The notes below the pieces were generated by a model that did no database searches, had not been told where the DNA came from, and saw nothing but the letters and a program-made list of their open reading frames with translations. The translations under genes were made by a program, and so were the position numbers. Shown piece after piece: positions 17,937 through 27,255 of a DNA stretch of 64,000 nucleotides. Numbering within the stretch: position 1 is the first letter of the stretch; each line of letters starts with the position of its first letter. The DNA comes from Aliiroseovarius zhejiangensis (GTDB lineage: Bacteria > Pseudomonadota > Alphaproteobacteria > Rhodobacterales > Rhodobacteraceae): contig NZ_BNCH01000001.1 of NCBI RefSeq assembly GCF_014656375.1, forward strand, positions 248,001-312,000, given 5' to 3'.

Positions 17937-18272
17937 ATGGATTTCATAACCCTACTTGATGACACCTCGGCCAATACAGAGCGGTTTCGTTCCGCGCATC
18001 CTGAGGCTGCGAAAGGGTTCACCGGAATGCACCGCGCCGCGATGGCGAACGGGGCGCTGACCACCAAGGACAAAGAACTGCAATGCATTGCCATCGGCAT
18101 CGCCAAGCAGTGCAACGATTGCATCGGCTTTCATGTGCGCGCCGCCCTGAAGGCTGGCGCCACCCGCGACGAAGTGGCCGAAACCGTGTCCGTGGCCATC
18201 ATGATGGGGGGTGGTCCGGCTTACATGTACGGCGCACGCGCCTTGCGAGCCTTCGACCAATTGTCGCAATAA
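17937..18272 (+). CDS. carboxymuconolactone decarboxylase / AhpD-like protein
   Basis: This 111-residue all-helical protein contains the signature KQCNDCIGFHVRAALKAG (about residue 55), with a CxxC pair and a nearby histidine, as in AhpD-like alkylhydroperoxidases. It probably acts in thiol-dependent peroxide removal or related redox chemistry; true decarboxylase activity is unlikely given the CxxCxxxH motif. The start is the ATG at 17937 behind AGGAG (17926-17930); the upstream frame to 17898 lacks a ribosome-binding site. It follows the PDH operon behind a hairpin. Confidence 0.88.
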   Translation: MDFITLLDDTSANTERFRSAHPEAAKGFTGMHRAAMANGALTTKDKELQCIAIGIAKQCNDCIGFHVRAALKAGATRDEVAETVSVAIMMGGGPAYMYGARALRAFDQLSQ

Positions 18273-18532
18273 CCGTCAAAGCAAATCGCGATTTGAAACA
18301 CAAAAGGGCGGCGCAAACGCGTCGCCCCTGATCATTTCGGCTTGGGGTATCCCCGTTCTGGCGGGCTGGTTAACCAGCGACAGCGACAAGGAAAAGGGTC
18401 GAAAAACCCACCACTGTCGCAAACCAAATCTGTTTCATCTCGGAACTCCGATCATTGTCCACAGCTTCGTATAGATGAAGTCGACAGATCAAAACATTGA
18501 TTTATCGCAAATTTGCGGATTTCCGCCGATGG
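18273..18532. other. intergenic region with hairpin and a possible 22-residue peptide
   Basis: An imperfect GC hairpin at 18306-18327 may end the upstream transcript. On the minus strand 18370-18438 reads as a 22-codon hydrophobic peptide (MKQIWFATVVGFSTLF at its start) with GGAG about 10 bases before the ATG. Near the cysE end there are the short palindromes CGCAAATTTGCG and GCGGATTTCCGC (about 18508-18526). None of these is secure. Confidence 0.3.
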
Positions 18533-19336
18533 TTACTGGATCAGGCGCTGATCCATGTTGATCGAGGGGCAATCGCACCCTGCCTCGCCCACGATCCGCG
18601 CCGGAACACCCGCAACGGTCTTGTTGCATGGCACGTCTTCCAACACGACCGAACCGGCCGCGATCCGTGAGCAGGTGCCAACCTTGATGTTGCCCAGAAC
18701 CTTGGCGCCGGCCCCGATCAGCACACCATCGGCGATCTTCGGGTGACGATCTTCGTCTTCCTTGCCCGTGCCGCCCAGCGTCACCGAATGCAGCATCGAC
18801 ACATTGTCACCCACCACGGCGGTTTCCCCGATCACGATGGAATGGGCGTGGTCGATCATGATCCCGCGCCCGATGCGTGCACCGGGATGGATGTCGATGC
18901 CATAGACCTCGGAACACCGCATCTGGATGAAATACGACAGTTCCTTTCGCCCCTGTTTCCAGAGGTGGTGCCCAAGGCGATAGGCCTGCATCGCCTGAAA
19001 CCCTTTGAAATACAGCACCGGCTGCAACATGCGGTGGCAGGCCGGATCGCGGTCCAGAACGGCGGTAATGTCGGCGCGGGCGGCTTCAGCCAGTTCCGGG
19101 TTGTCGGCATAGGCTTCATCCGCAATTTCGCGCAGCAACACCATGCTCATCTCGTTCGAGCTGAGTTTGGCGGCGAAGCGATAGGACAGCGCCTTTTCCA
19201 GCGTGCGGTGGTGCAATACGCAGGCGTGGATCAGGCCCCCCATCAAGGGTTCATCCGCGACCGCCTGCCGTGCTTCACGGGTTATACGATCCCAAACGGG
19301 TTCGATTTCGGTGACGATCGCGCGCTTTTCGGCCAT
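18533..19336 (-). CDS. cysE: serine O-acetyltransferase
   Basis: It acetylates serine with acetyl-CoA, the committed step of cysteine synthesis. The protein has 267 residues from the ATG at 19336; an ATG six bases earlier is too close to GAGGA to be used well. The N-terminal helical SATase domain is followed by left-handed beta-helix hexapeptide repeats (about residues 150-225). DIHPGARIGRGIMIDHAHSI contains the active-site Asp/His region. It is divergent from the DksA/TraR gene. Proximity of cysE to the GTA cluster is, as far as I recall, conserved in Rhodobacterales. Confidence 0.95.
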   Translation of the reverse strand: MAEKRAIVTEIEPVWDRITREARQAVADEPLMGGLIHACVLHHRTLEKALSYRFAAKLSSNEMSMVLLREIADEAYADNPELAEAARADITAVLDRDPACHRMLQPVLYFKGFQAMQAYRLGHHLWKQGRKELSYFIQMRCSEVYGIDIHPGARIGRGIMIDHAHSIVIGETAVVGDNVSMLHSVTLGGTGKEDEDRHPKIADGVLIGAGAKVLGNIKVGTCSRIAAGSVVLEDVPCNKTVAGVPARIVGEAGCDCPSINMDQRLIQ

Positions 19337-19421
19337 GGTCATTCCTCGTGTTGAAGCCCCTTCCTACACCAGATAGGGTCGGAGTTCAAAATGCAAACCC
19401 GTGGTAGCACGGATCACCGAC

Positions 19422-19760
19422 ATGAATGAATCCCGGATCGCAACATATCGCGCACAATTGATCGACGCGCTGTCGGCGCTGGATCGCAGCGATGCGCGCG
19501 GGGCATCCGGGCAAAAGACGGTCGAGCTGGACCAGCAGGCCGTGGGGCGGCTCAGTCGGATGGATGCATTGCAGAATCAGGCGATGGCGAAAGCAACCGG
19601 TGCGCGCCGCGCGGCCCAGCGCACACGCATCCTCGCCGCCCTGGCACGGATCGACGAAGACGAGTTCGGATTATGCGAGGATTGCGGCGAAGATATCCCG
19701 ACAGGTCGGCTTGATCTGGATCCCTGCGTTACCAAATGCGTGAGCTGCGCAAGCGGATAA
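19422..19760 (+). CDS. TraR/DksA family zinc-finger protein
   Basis: This protein of about 112 residues has a helical N-terminal part and a C-terminal four-cysteine zinc finger, CEDCGEDIPTGRLDLDP then CVTKCVSC (last about 30 residues). DksA-like proteins bind RNA polymerase in the secondary channel and modulate transcription, often with ppGpp. The protein is shorter than E. coli DksA (151 residues) and lacks much of its long coiled coil. A GTG at 19401 is an alternative start. Its 3' end overlaps the convergent gene at 19729-20052 by 32 bases. Confidence 0.88.
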   Translation: MNESRIATYRAQLIDALSALDRSDARGASGQKTVELDQQAVGRLSRMDALQNQAMAKATGARRAAQRTRILAALARIDEDEFGLCEDCGEDIPTGRLDLDPCVTKCVSCASG

Positions 19761-20052
19761 GGCGCCCGCGCCGGTCATTTCGTGCCTTCAGCGCTGCAAA
19801 CACGGTCAACATGCAATCGACATAATCGGGGTCGTTCAGGAACGGCTCGGCCACACGTGGCAGAGACATGGCAACAGATCCAAGGCTGCCATTGCCCCAA
19901 TCCGGATGCGCATGGCCCAGCGCGCGCCGGTATCTGTCCGCCGCTTCCGCGCGGTGCAGCATTTCCAGCATGGCGCCGGGACGCTTGCGAGCCGGAAGCG
20001 CCAAAAGAGCGCATCCGGCAGCCGCGACATCTCCGGGCAGAACAGGACGCAT
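19729..20052 (-). CDS. small protein trailing the GTA cluster
   Basis: This 107-residue protein starts 3 bases after the gp15 stop, so it is very likely on the GTA transcript. The sequence is Ala/Arg-rich and mostly helical, with LEMLHRAEAADRYRRALGHAHPDWGNGSL in the middle, here given only to position 60. Similar small proteins follow gp15 in relatives as far as I recall, but the function is unknown to me. It may be a late GTA accessory gene. Its end overlaps the DksA-like gene. Confidence 0.6.
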   Translation of the reverse strand: MRPVLPGDVAAAGCALLALPARKRPGAMLEMLHRAEAADRYRRALGHAHPDWGNGSLGSVAMSLPRVAEPFLNDPDYVDCMLTVFAALKARNDRRGRLIRLRSSRIW

Positions 20053-20054
20053 GG

Positions 20055-23000
20055 TTACAGCGCCACTTCCAGCCGCGCGTACGGTCCGGGGCCAAACCGG
20101 TCTGACACCTGCGCCACTTCGACCGTGTAAGCTCCGCTGACAAGGTCGGCTGTGCGCATCATAGCGTCATAGGTCCAGACAGGTGCTGCAACCTCGACCT
20201 CGCGCTTGACCGACCCACCGTCGATGACACGCAGGCGATAGCGTTCAAAGGCTTCCCCCAACGGGACATCGGTGGCATCCCACGCATCCGCATCCACACG
20301 ACTGCGCCGAACCCAGCGGATCAGGTGGTCGGCTCCAGACAACTCACTGCCCAGATGCACCGGCGCATAGGGGCGCAGACCTATTCCCTTGAACGCGTGG
20401 ACTTCATGCAGGAAGGACGGGTCTGACAGCTTCTTGCGGGCCGGTCCGATCCGATAATGCCGGCTCAACCCCCGCGCCGATGACGCCAGCCGGACCTGCG
20501 CCTGATGTGCGCCCAGCAAAACCACATAACTGCCCACCGGCCAGGACTGGGGCGCCGTGGCATCGGTGCCCGCCTGCCCGCGTAAACGCAGGGTCAGGTC
20601 ATAGGTCCGCTCGCCCACCAGTTCGGCCCCGGCAAACTGGAAAACCTCCCACATATCCGGGTTGCCATCGCCGATCACCGCCACATTGGCGCCATTCAGC
20701 ATGTCGTCGATGGAGCATGACGACAGGGCCCCTTCGGTCAGCGCGACCCGCAAGGCCGGACCCCGGTCGATCATGCCCGAGGGTGCATGGGCCAGCACCG
20801 ATTGCGTCACGCCAATGATCGACGGATCCGTGATCATGCGATTGACCGCGTAGCCATTGTCCGCAACCGAACTGTAAAGCGCCACGCGCCCCGGCCAGGG
20901 CCGCGCAGCCACCGCAATGCGGGGCTGATGCGGCACCTCGTCCCCGGTCAGAAGCGGCAGGTCCATGAACAAGGGGAACACGGGTGCGGGGGGAATATAG
21001 GGTTTGACCGCAGGCGCAGGCTCGACGCTGTCTGATGGCTGGAACAGGCCCGGCTCCACCCGCACGGCGCGCAGGGTCTGCACACCGGTATGATCCACAT
21101 GGTCAATCCGGTACTGCTCGGTCCCGGCCTCGGTGGTCATCTCGATCACATCCCCGGCTCCCTTCGCCAACTCGGATGGCGGCAGCGAAAATGTCGCCTT
21201 GTCCCGCGCCACGCGGGCTTCCGACAGCCAGCGTTCAACAATGGCCCGCGCCTCGACCCGGGTCAGGATCAGCGGGATTTCCGAGGCGGCGACCGACCGG
21301 CTGGTTTCATCCGGGAAAGTCGCCTCGACCGAGCGGACATCGTAATCCCCGGCCCCTTCCACATAGGTCAGGCGCACGCGACCGGCGATCTCGGCCTCGG
21401 GATCGCGGATGCGTTCCAGCGTGGTGTCGCGATCGGGCGACAGGGCCATTTTTTGCGGATCAAGCAGGTGGTCGGACCGCCCGGTGCGGGTTTTGAAGAC
21501 CAACATCCCCTCGCGTTCGGTCACTTCGAAACCATAGGCCAGCATCAAGGGCTGCAACGCCGCCCGCGCCCCGCCGACCTGATCGACGATATAGCCACGC
21601 ACCAGCCCGTATAGCTTCGAGACATCATAGCGTGTCACCCCCGACCGTTCGCAGATTTCGGCCACGACCGAGGAAAGCGAGCGCGCCGAGACGCGGCCGT
21701 TCAGCCAATGCCCCCGGTCGTAATTCGCCCCATCACTCCACAATCCTTTGCGGTTGGGAAACTGCGGAAAGGGTCGCGCATCCCACGCCCAGACATGTGC
21801 GCGGGTCATGTCCAGCATCTGAACACCCGTCGCACTGTGGGTCGGATTGTTGTCAGGCGTGGCCCAATAGTCATAGATCGCGCGCAGATATTGCGCCTGT
21901 ATCAGATCATCCCGCCGCCCGTTCGAGTAGCGCGGCTTTGAGCTTTCCGAGCTTTTCGGGTCCAGAAACTTGTTGGGCTGGTTGGTGCCCTTGTCGATGG
22001 CGGCACAGCCGATTTCGGTGAACCAGAAGGGTTTCGATCCGGGCAGCCAGCCGGTCGGGGCAGCCTGACGCACGCCGCCGACACGATTGTGGTGCGACCG
22101 TTCCCACCAATTGCGCAGATCCTTGTAACGAAAGACCCACGGCTCGCCATGCGCGCCATCTGTGATGGGCGTTCGAATTTGCAATGCGCGCGCATCCGCC
22201 GTTTTGTAGTACCAATCATATCCCTCACCGCCCTCGATGTTGGATTGAAGATAGGCCAGATCATAGATCGACCCGTGATGCGCATCCGCATGGTCGAACC
22301 CGTCACGCCAGTCGGACAGCGGCATATAGTTGTCGATGCCGATGAAGTCGATATCCGGGTGGCTCCAAAGCGGGTCCAGGTGATAAAACACATCGCCCGA
22401 CCCGACCTGCGGGTGATAACCGAAATACTCGGACCAATCGGCGGCGTATGAGATCTTGGTTCCCGCCCCAAGGATCGTGCGCACGTCCTGCGCCAGCGTG
22501 ATCAACTGGTCAACCACCGGAAAGCTGTTGCCGGGACCGCGAATTTGCGTCAGCGCCCGCAACTCGGACCCGATCAGAAAGGCATCCACGCCGCCTGCCG
22601 CCGCACACAGATGGGCATAATGAAGGATGAAGCGACGATACGAAAACCCCGCAGGGCCAGTATAGTCAACGCCGTCATCCGTGACCGTGAAATCGCCCGG
22701 CTGCGCCGTCCCGAAGAACGCGTTGACCTGCGCCACCGCCCCTGCCGTGCCATCAGGTGATGCGACGTGGCCGGGCGCGTAGGACGTGGTGATCCGTCCG
22801 CGCCAGGGCAGGACCGCCTGCCCCAGATTGCCGCTCCAGGGATCGGGCAGCGTGTTGCCCTCCATCTGCTCCATCAGGATAAAGGGATAGAATGTTGCTT
22901 TGCGGCCGGAATTCGACGCCAAAGCAATCGCTTCCATCACGGCTTTGTCAGACGGGGTGCCGCCATAGATCGGGCGTCCCTTGTCATCTTTCGGCACAAG

Positions 23001-23978
23001 CCCTGCCTGCGAACGGCTCACGCCCGATACACACCACGGCATGCTGTCGCCATCCACCTCTTTCTGCTCGACACGGGGGCGGATACGGCAGTTGCCACAG
23101 CGCAGGTCATCACCGAACCACGACACCACCAAAGCGGTGTTGCGGCAGTTGGGCATTTCCTGCCGCATCATCTGGTAAGAGGTTTTGAAATCCGTCAAGC
23201 CGGACGGGGTGTTCATGTTAGACCCTTCGACTGCGCCGGGCGCGCTTTTGTAAAAGACAGGGCTTGTGGCGAGGGAATATTCGCCCGTGCCGGGGATCAG
23301 CGCGACGGCGCGGGTGCCGCGTGCCACTTCCCTGGGCTGGTCGCGCTGTTCGGGGCGGAACACCTCGAAGCTGAATTGCGGTACACGGTTGCCGAACTGG
23401 CCCAAGGGCAAGTCTTCGATCACCACATAAGCGACGCCGCGATAGGCCGGTGCCTTGCCCGCGCCCTTGACGGCTTCAATCTTCGGGTCCGGCAGTTGCG
23501 ATTCAGTGCCGGTATAGACGCGCATGTTCAGGTCTGTTGGCGACACCTCGTTCCCATCTGCCCAAATCCGTCCGACGCGGGTGATCTCGCCTTCGCACAA
23601 GGCAATCGCAAGGCTGATCGAATAGCTATAGGTCGTGACCTCGGGTTCAGGCGGAGATGGCATCCCCTTGCCCCCGCCACCGCCAGTGGTCGTGACCGAT
23701 TCCTTGAAGCGCGTGGCCCAGATCACCTGCCCGCCCAAACGGGCGCGGCCAAAGACCATCGGGATCGCGGCCCCCTCGGACGCACCGGTCAGGCGCATCC
23801 GGTCGACCTTGCCGGTCTCGACAGGTTCCGAGCCTTCGCCCAGGATACGATTGTCGATGACCTGACCGACAGTCGCCCCAATCGCCTTGCCGATCACCAC
23901 CGATGAAAGGCCAAGAACGCCCCCGCCAATCGAAGCTCCGGCGGCTGCACCGACTGCGGATAGTAAGATCGTTGCCAT
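20055..23978 (-). CDS. GTA gp15, tail-tip / host-specificity protein with TIM-barrel-like domain
   Basis: At 1307 residues this is the largest protein of the window. A Gly/Ala-rich hydrophobic N-terminus (about 1-45) is followed by phage-tail domains. A central glycoside-hydrolase TIM-barrel-like domain (about residues 430-720) contains DFIGIDNYMPLSDWRDG and PFWFTEIGCAAIDKG, and the C-terminal part is rich in beta structure. In the Rhodobacter GTA this protein forms the baseplate megatron and tail tip that contacts the recipient envelope. It overlaps gp14 as TGATG. It is the last structural gene of the cluster. Confidence 0.94.
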   Translation of the reverse strand: MATILLSAVGAAAGASIGGGVLGLSSVVIGKAIGATVGQVIDNRILGEGSEPVETGKVDRMRLTGASEGAAIPMVFGRARLGGQVIWATRFKESVTTTGGGGGKGMPSPPEPEVTTYSYSISLAIALCEGEITRVGRIWADGNEVSPTDLNMRVYTGTESQLPDPKIEAVKGAGKAPAYRGVAYVVIEDLPLGQFGNRVPQFSFEVFRPEQRDQPREVARGTRAVALIPGTGEYSLATSPVFYKSAPGAVEGSNMNTPSGLTDFKTSYQMMRQEMPNCRNTALVVSWFGDDLRCGNCRIRPRVEQKEVDGDSMPWCVSGVSRSQAGLVPKDDKGRPIYGGTPSDKAVMEAIALASNSGRKATFYPFILMEQMEGNTLPDPWSGNLGQAVLPWRGRITTSYAPGHVASPDGTAGAVAQVNAFFGTAQPGDFTVTDDGVDYTGPAGFSYRRFILHYAHLCAAAGGVDAFLIGSELRALTQIRGPGNSFPVVDQLITLAQDVRTILGAGTKISYAADWSEYFGYHPQVGSGDVFYHLDPLWSHPDIDFIGIDNYMPLSDWRDGFDHADAHHGSIYDLAYLQSNIEGGEGYDWYYKTADARALQIRTPITDGAHGEPWVFRYKDLRNWWERSHHNRVGGVRQAAPTGWLPGSKPFWFTEIGCAAIDKGTNQPNKFLDPKSSESSKPRYSNGRRDDLIQAQYLRAIYDYWATPDNNPTHSATGVQMLDMTRAHVWAWDARPFPQFPNRKGLWSDGANYDRGHWLNGRVSARSLSSVVAEICERSGVTRYDVSKLYGLVRGYIVDQVGGARAALQPLMLAYGFEVTEREGMLVFKTRTGRSDHLLDPQKMALSPDRDTTLERIRDPEAEIAGRVRLTYVEGAGDYDVRSVEATFPDETSRSVAASEIPLILTRVEARAIVERWLSEARVARDKATFSLPPSELAKGAGDVIEMTTEAGTEQYRIDHVDHTGVQTLRAVRVEPGLFQPSDSVEPAPAVKPYIPPAPVFPLFMDLPLLTGDEVPHQPRIAVAARPWPGRVALYSSVADNGYAVNRMITDPSIIGVTQSVLAHAPSGMIDRGPALRVALTEGALSSCSIDDMLNGANVAVIGDGNPDMWEVFQFAGAELVGERTYDLTLRLRGQAGTDATAPQSWPVGSYVVLLGAHQAQVRLASSARGLSRHYRIGPARKKLSDPSFLHEVHAFKGIGLRPYAPVHLGSELSGADHLIRWVRRSRVDADAWDATDVPLGEAFERYRLRVIDGGSVKREVEVAAPVWTYDAMMRTADLVSGAYTVEVAQVSDRFGPGPYARLEVAL

Positions 23979-24433
23979 CAGTTGATCCTTTCAGGAAATG
24001 CGAAACACGCCACGATGCGGCGGGCCCAGGGGGCAGACAGTGAGTTTTCGACCACGCCATGACCCGAATAGGCATGGACAAAGGCGGGTGACGGGTCGGT
24101 TTGGCAGAGAAACCCCAGATGCTTGGCCACCGCGCCGCCCTGCATCCGAAACAGAAGCACATCGCCCGGACGGGCCGCTGAAACGGGGCGTTCGATCAGG
24201 TGCTGGCGGGCGGCTTCCCACAGGCGTTCCGCGCCCGCAGCCTCGGACCAATCGGCGGTATAGGCCGGCACTTGGGCCGGTTCCCCCCCCAGCACCGCAC
24301 GCCACACGCCGCGGATCAGTCCAAGACAATCACACCCGTTGCCCCGGCAAGACGCCTGATGCACATAAGGCGTGCCAATCCAGCGTCGGGCCTCGGCCAC
24401 GATTTCTTGCTGCAAACGGGTCAATTCAGTCAC
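23978..24433 (-). CDS. GTA gp14, NlpC/P60-family cell-wall peptidase
   Basis: The 151 residues from a GTG at 24433 overlap the gp13 stop. An open frame continues upstream to 24532 inside gp13, but the GTG start fits the operon spacing and starts the domain properly. CRGNGCDCLGLIRGVW contains the catalytic cysteine and RPGDVLLFRM the following core strand; KHLGF provides the histidine. In GTAs this peptidase is part of the tail tip and opens the peptidoglycan of the recipient during DNA entry. Confidence 0.92.
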   Translation of the reverse strand: MTELTRLQQEIVAEARRWIGTPYVHQASCRGNGCDCLGLIRGVWRAVLGGEPAQVPAYTADWSEAAGAERLWEAARQHLIERPVSAARPGDVLLFRMQGGAVAKHLGFLCQTDPSPAFVHAYSGHGVVENSLSAPWARRIVACFAFPERIN

Positions 24434-25388
24434 CTGACTCGGGGGAAAACGGGTTGGTGCCATCGCGGCCAAAATCCAGCCGATCCAGCAAGTCGTTGGT
24501 TTCCTTCGCATCCCCGCCATCGTTCTTGCCATGCCCCACCGGGTAGGACATCAGCCAGTCCTCACCGGGAATGTCGGGAAAACCGCGAAAGTTTCGGAAG
24601 TTGTTGAACTTGACCCGGCAGGTTTTCGGCAGCTTGTCACATCCGGCTTCAAGGCGCACCATGTCCCCCGGCACCATGGACGCGCGAATGGACTCCCACA
24701 GCTCAACCGTCCGCGCGCCGTCCTCGCCCTTGCGGTCGTTCTTGATCAGTCCGGTCAGGCCTTTGGCCGCGCCGGTCAGGACGGTGAGCCTGCCCCGTTC
24801 AAACCACCGGTTGGGATAAAGCGCCATATCCGAGAACTGAAACGTGGTCTCATGCGTGTTTTCCCCCACCGCGATGTCCAGCCGATATCCCGACTGGTTC
24901 AGATTGAACCGGCACGACCCATCCCCCAGAACCGCGGAACACGGCATCTGATAGACACGCCCCTGCGGCTGGTTCAGCTTTTCGGACAAGCCGTTCAGTT
25001 CAGCGCGGAACCCACCGGCTTCACGGGCAAGCTCGCCCACCGTGCCGCGAAAACGCAGAAAGCGTTGGCGTGTGTCCACCCAATTGACCAGCCAGGCTTC
25101 CACCTCAGCCCCGTCATAGCGGCCTGCGCGAATGTCTTGTTCCGAGATCGAGGCGTCGTTCAGAACGCCCAGCGCCTCGGTGTTGTCAACCGACAGGCCA
25201 GTTGTCTGGCTCAGCGCATGGGCGGTCATGCCGGTATCTGCGCGAAAGGTCACGCCGTCGATCACCAGATCCAGATCATGATCGGTGAAGCCGTGCACGA
25301 CCCCATCGCGCCGCGTGACCTTCCAAAGTCGCGCGACCGAAGTGACACCTTGACCCAGATGGGCTTCGAATTCAGAGGACAACGCCAT
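24426..25388 (-). CDS. GTA gp13, DUF2163 baseplate hub protein
   Basis: The 320 residues match the DUF2163 / phage BR0599-like family found in GTAs. Features are the N-terminal RLWKVTRRDGVVHGFTDHD, a central VYQMPCSAVLGDGSCRFNL with paired cysteines (about residue 147), and GCDKLPKTCRVKFNNFRNF near residue 265 with two more cysteines. In the RcGTA structure this gene product belongs to the iron-sulphur-containing hub of the baseplate; the cysteines here agree with that. TGATG overlap with gp12 upstream. Confidence 0.92.
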   Translation of the reverse strand: MALSSEFEAHLGQGVTSVARLWKVTRRDGVVHGFTDHDLDLVIDGVTFRADTGMTAHALSQTTGLSVDNTEALGVLNDASISEQDIRAGRYDGAEVEAWLVNWVDTRQRFLRFRGTVGELAREAGGFRAELNGLSEKLNQPQGRVYQMPCSAVLGDGSCRFNLNQSGYRLDIAVGENTHETTFQFSDMALYPNRWFERGRLTVLTGAAKGLTGLIKNDRKGEDGARTVELWESIRASMVPGDMVRLEAGCDKLPKTCRVKFNNFRNFRGFPDIPGEDWLMSYPVGHGKNDGGDAKETNDLLDRLDFGRDGTNPFSPESGD

Positions 25389-26020
25389 CAGACCCGCACC
25401 TCCACAACCGGAACATTGGGGGCATCACCCGCCTGGAACGAGGCGACCGATGTGTGAATGCGATCGGTGTCAAAGCGCACCGGCACGTCAAATTCATATC
25501 CCGCCGTCACCTCGGCCCCGGTTTCAGGGGCAGTCATGAACGTCACCATCCCGGTGGTGTAATCCACGGTGAACTGCGTGCCCTCGCTCAGCGGATCGCC
25601 CTTCAGGCCCAGCTTGACCGTGCCTTCAACCGGCTTCTGAATGGGCCGGGCATAGGTCTGCTCTCCGGAACGATAGGTTTTGATCAGTGGAAACTCGACC
25701 CTATCGCCATCGCCCCAGGCGATGATCTGATCGGTGTATTCCGGGGGGTGCGACGGTAGACTGCTTTTGTAATCCGACCAGTCCTTCCAGCGAAACCCGA
25801 CAAGCTGCCCGCGCCGTGCCTCGAAGAACGCAATCAGCGTTTCAACATCGTCGAGCGACCGCATCCCGATGCCCGCATCATAGCGGCGGCGCGAATGCTC
25901 CCACGGGGTGTTGCGTTCTTCAAACCCGTTGGCAAGAGTCACAACCTCGGTACGCCGTTCCGGGCCACCAACGGACCCAAAGCTCAGATTTGCCGGAAAC
26001 CGGACCTCGTGAAAAGACAT
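25388..26020 (-). CDS. GTA gp12, DUF2460 distal tail protein
   Basis: The 210 residues carry the DUF2460 pattern: FHEVRFPANLSFGSVGGPERRTEVV at the start (only the first 20 residues count as diagnostic), then FFEARRGQLVGFRWKDWSDY (about residue 68). In GTAs it forms the distal tail ring between the tube and the baseplate hub. It is translationally coupled to gp13 and follows gp11 after 32 bases. Confidence 0.92.
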   Translation of the reverse strand: MSFHEVRFPANLSFGSVGGPERRTEVVTLANGFEERNTPWEHSRRRYDAGIGMRSLDDVETLIAFFEARRGQLVGFRWKDWSDYKSSLPSHPPEYTDQIIAWGDGDRVEFPLIKTYRSGEQTYARPIQKPVEGTVKLGLKGDPLSEGTQFTVDYTTGMVTFMTAPETGAEVTAGYEFDVPVRFDTDRIHTSVASFQAGDAPNVPVVEVRV

Positions 26021-26052
26021 GGGGAAACCCTCCTAGGTTCGAAATGACTGGG

Positions 26053-26706
26053 TTAACGGTGGCGCTGACCACGTGACAATGCGCGCGACATCTGCGCGGC
26101 GATCTGGCTTTGCGACCGCCGGAACCCTTCGACGTCAGGGGTCGAGATGTTCATCGTGATATTGACAGGGCGACCGCTGCCGCCGGCCTGCACGCCCAAT
26201 CGACCGTCGGCTCCACGAGCCAGCGGCATGATCGCCTCTGGGCCCGCCTCGCCCATAAGGCCGGTGGCGCCGCGCATCGGAAACGTCGTCGCGCTTGAGA
26301 CCACGCCGCCCTTGGCAAAGGGCACCACGCGCCCTTGCGCGAAGGTCCCACCCTTTTCAAACGGCAGGAAGGCGTTGGTCGCGGCCCCGACTGCCTGCCC
26401 CAGAATGTCGCCGAAATGCCCCGTAACGGGCTTGATTGCAGCATTATAGGCCGCCTGCGACATAGATTGCGCCACGCCCTTCAAAGCATCCGACAGCTTC
26501 ATGCCATCAAAGACCAGACCATCAAACGCCTTGCGCAATCCCGATGAAATGCCGGAGGACAGGGTGTTCACATCCGCGCTCAGATCCGAGACCGTCGAAT
26601 GCATGCCCCTAAGTTCGAACACGAAGCCTGCGGTCATCGCCTGCGCGCCGCCCAGGGCCGTTTCCAACGCATCCAGTTGTTCATCAAAGCTGTCCAGACC
26701 GTTCAT
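26053..26706 (-). CDS. GTA gp11, short tail tape measure protein
   Basis: The 217 residues comprise an N-terminal coiled coil (about 1-60), a central amphipathic/hydrophobic part and a Gly-rich region with FEKGGTFAQGRVVPFAKGG and GLMGEAGPEAIMPLARGADG, as in phage tape-measure proteins. It sets the tail length and is short because GTA tails are short. The ATG follows GAAGGAG, which overlaps the end of the upstream chaperone gene. Confidence 0.92.
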   Translation of the reverse strand: MNGLDSFDEQLDALETALGGAQAMTAGFVFELRGMHSTVSDLSADVNTLSSGISSGLRKAFDGLVFDGMKLSDALKGVAQSMSQAAYNAAIKPVTGHFGDILGQAVGAATNAFLPFEKGGTFAQGRVVPFAKGGVVSSATTFPMRGATGLMGEAGPEAIMPLARGADGRLGVQAGGSGRPVNITMNISTPDVEGFRRSQSQIAAQMSRALSRGQRHR

Positions 26707-26708
26707 GG

Positions 26709-26924
26709 TTATTCTCCTTCAGTCAGGTGTTTCGGCGCATCCGGAAACGCCAGCGCCAGTTCTTCCAGCCGCGCCCGCAGGCATGGCGCGGGTTGATCAT
26801 CCAGCCCGGCCATCACCATCAGTTCGACCGGGGTCAGCGCCCAGAACTGGTCCGGGCGCAGTCCCAGCCGCCCCAGCCCAAGCCGCATCAGGCCGGGCCA
26901 GTCGAAAGCGGGACAGGTGCTCAT
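26709..26924 (-). CDS. GTA gp10.1, phage tail assembly chaperone (rcc01693 type)
   Basis: This 71-residue protein has the pattern FDWPGLMRLGLGRLGLRPDQ followed by FWALTPVELMVMAG, typical of the short GTA tail assembly chaperones. It overlaps the end of gp10 by 4 bases (ATGA at 26921-26924) and is 2 bases from gp11. In long-tailed phages the pair of proteins upstream of the tape measure chaperones its assembly; the same is expected here. Confidence 0.88.
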   Translation of the reverse strand: MSTCPAFDWPGLMRLGLGRLGLRPDQFWALTPVELMVMAGLDDQPAPCLRARLEELALAFPDAPKHLTEGE

Positions 26925-27253
26925 GGGTGCGCTTCGCTGTCAGTGGGCGTGGCGAATGCCCGGCTCAGAAGCTGCCCCGCCGCCTGCGCCGCGCGCACCG
27001 GACCACCGGTAATCTCGGCCGCCAGCAGGTCCTGCGCGCGGCCTTGCCAGCCGCCACCCCGCAATCCGGCCACGATCAGCGCCAGCACATCCCGGCTTGA
27101 AAACGCACCGCGTTCAAACCGTTCCACCAACCCGATGATCGTGTCCTCGCCCAACTGCGCCTCTAGCTCGGCCAGCGCACCCAAGGTCAGCTTCATGACA
27201 TGCGCCGTGCCGTCGATGGTCAGCGTGACCTCTCCTGTCCAGGGGTTTGCCAT
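26921..27253 (-). CDS. GTA gp10, tail assembly chaperone (GTA_gp10 family)
   Basis: The protein of about 110 residues begins MANPWTGEVTLTIDG and contains LTLGALAELEAQLGEDTI (about residue 26), the family hallmark. An ATG six bases upstream (27259) is possible but overlaps gp9 more. It likely works with gp10.1 as a tail assembly chaperone; no frameshift signal was identified between them. Confidence 0.88.
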   Translation of the reverse strand: MANPWTGEVTLTIDGTAHVMKLTLGALAELEAQLGEDTIIGLVERFERGAFSSRDVLALIVAGLRGGGWQGRAQDLLAAEITGGPVRAAQAAGQLLSRAFATPTDSEAHP

Positions 27254-27255
27254 GA

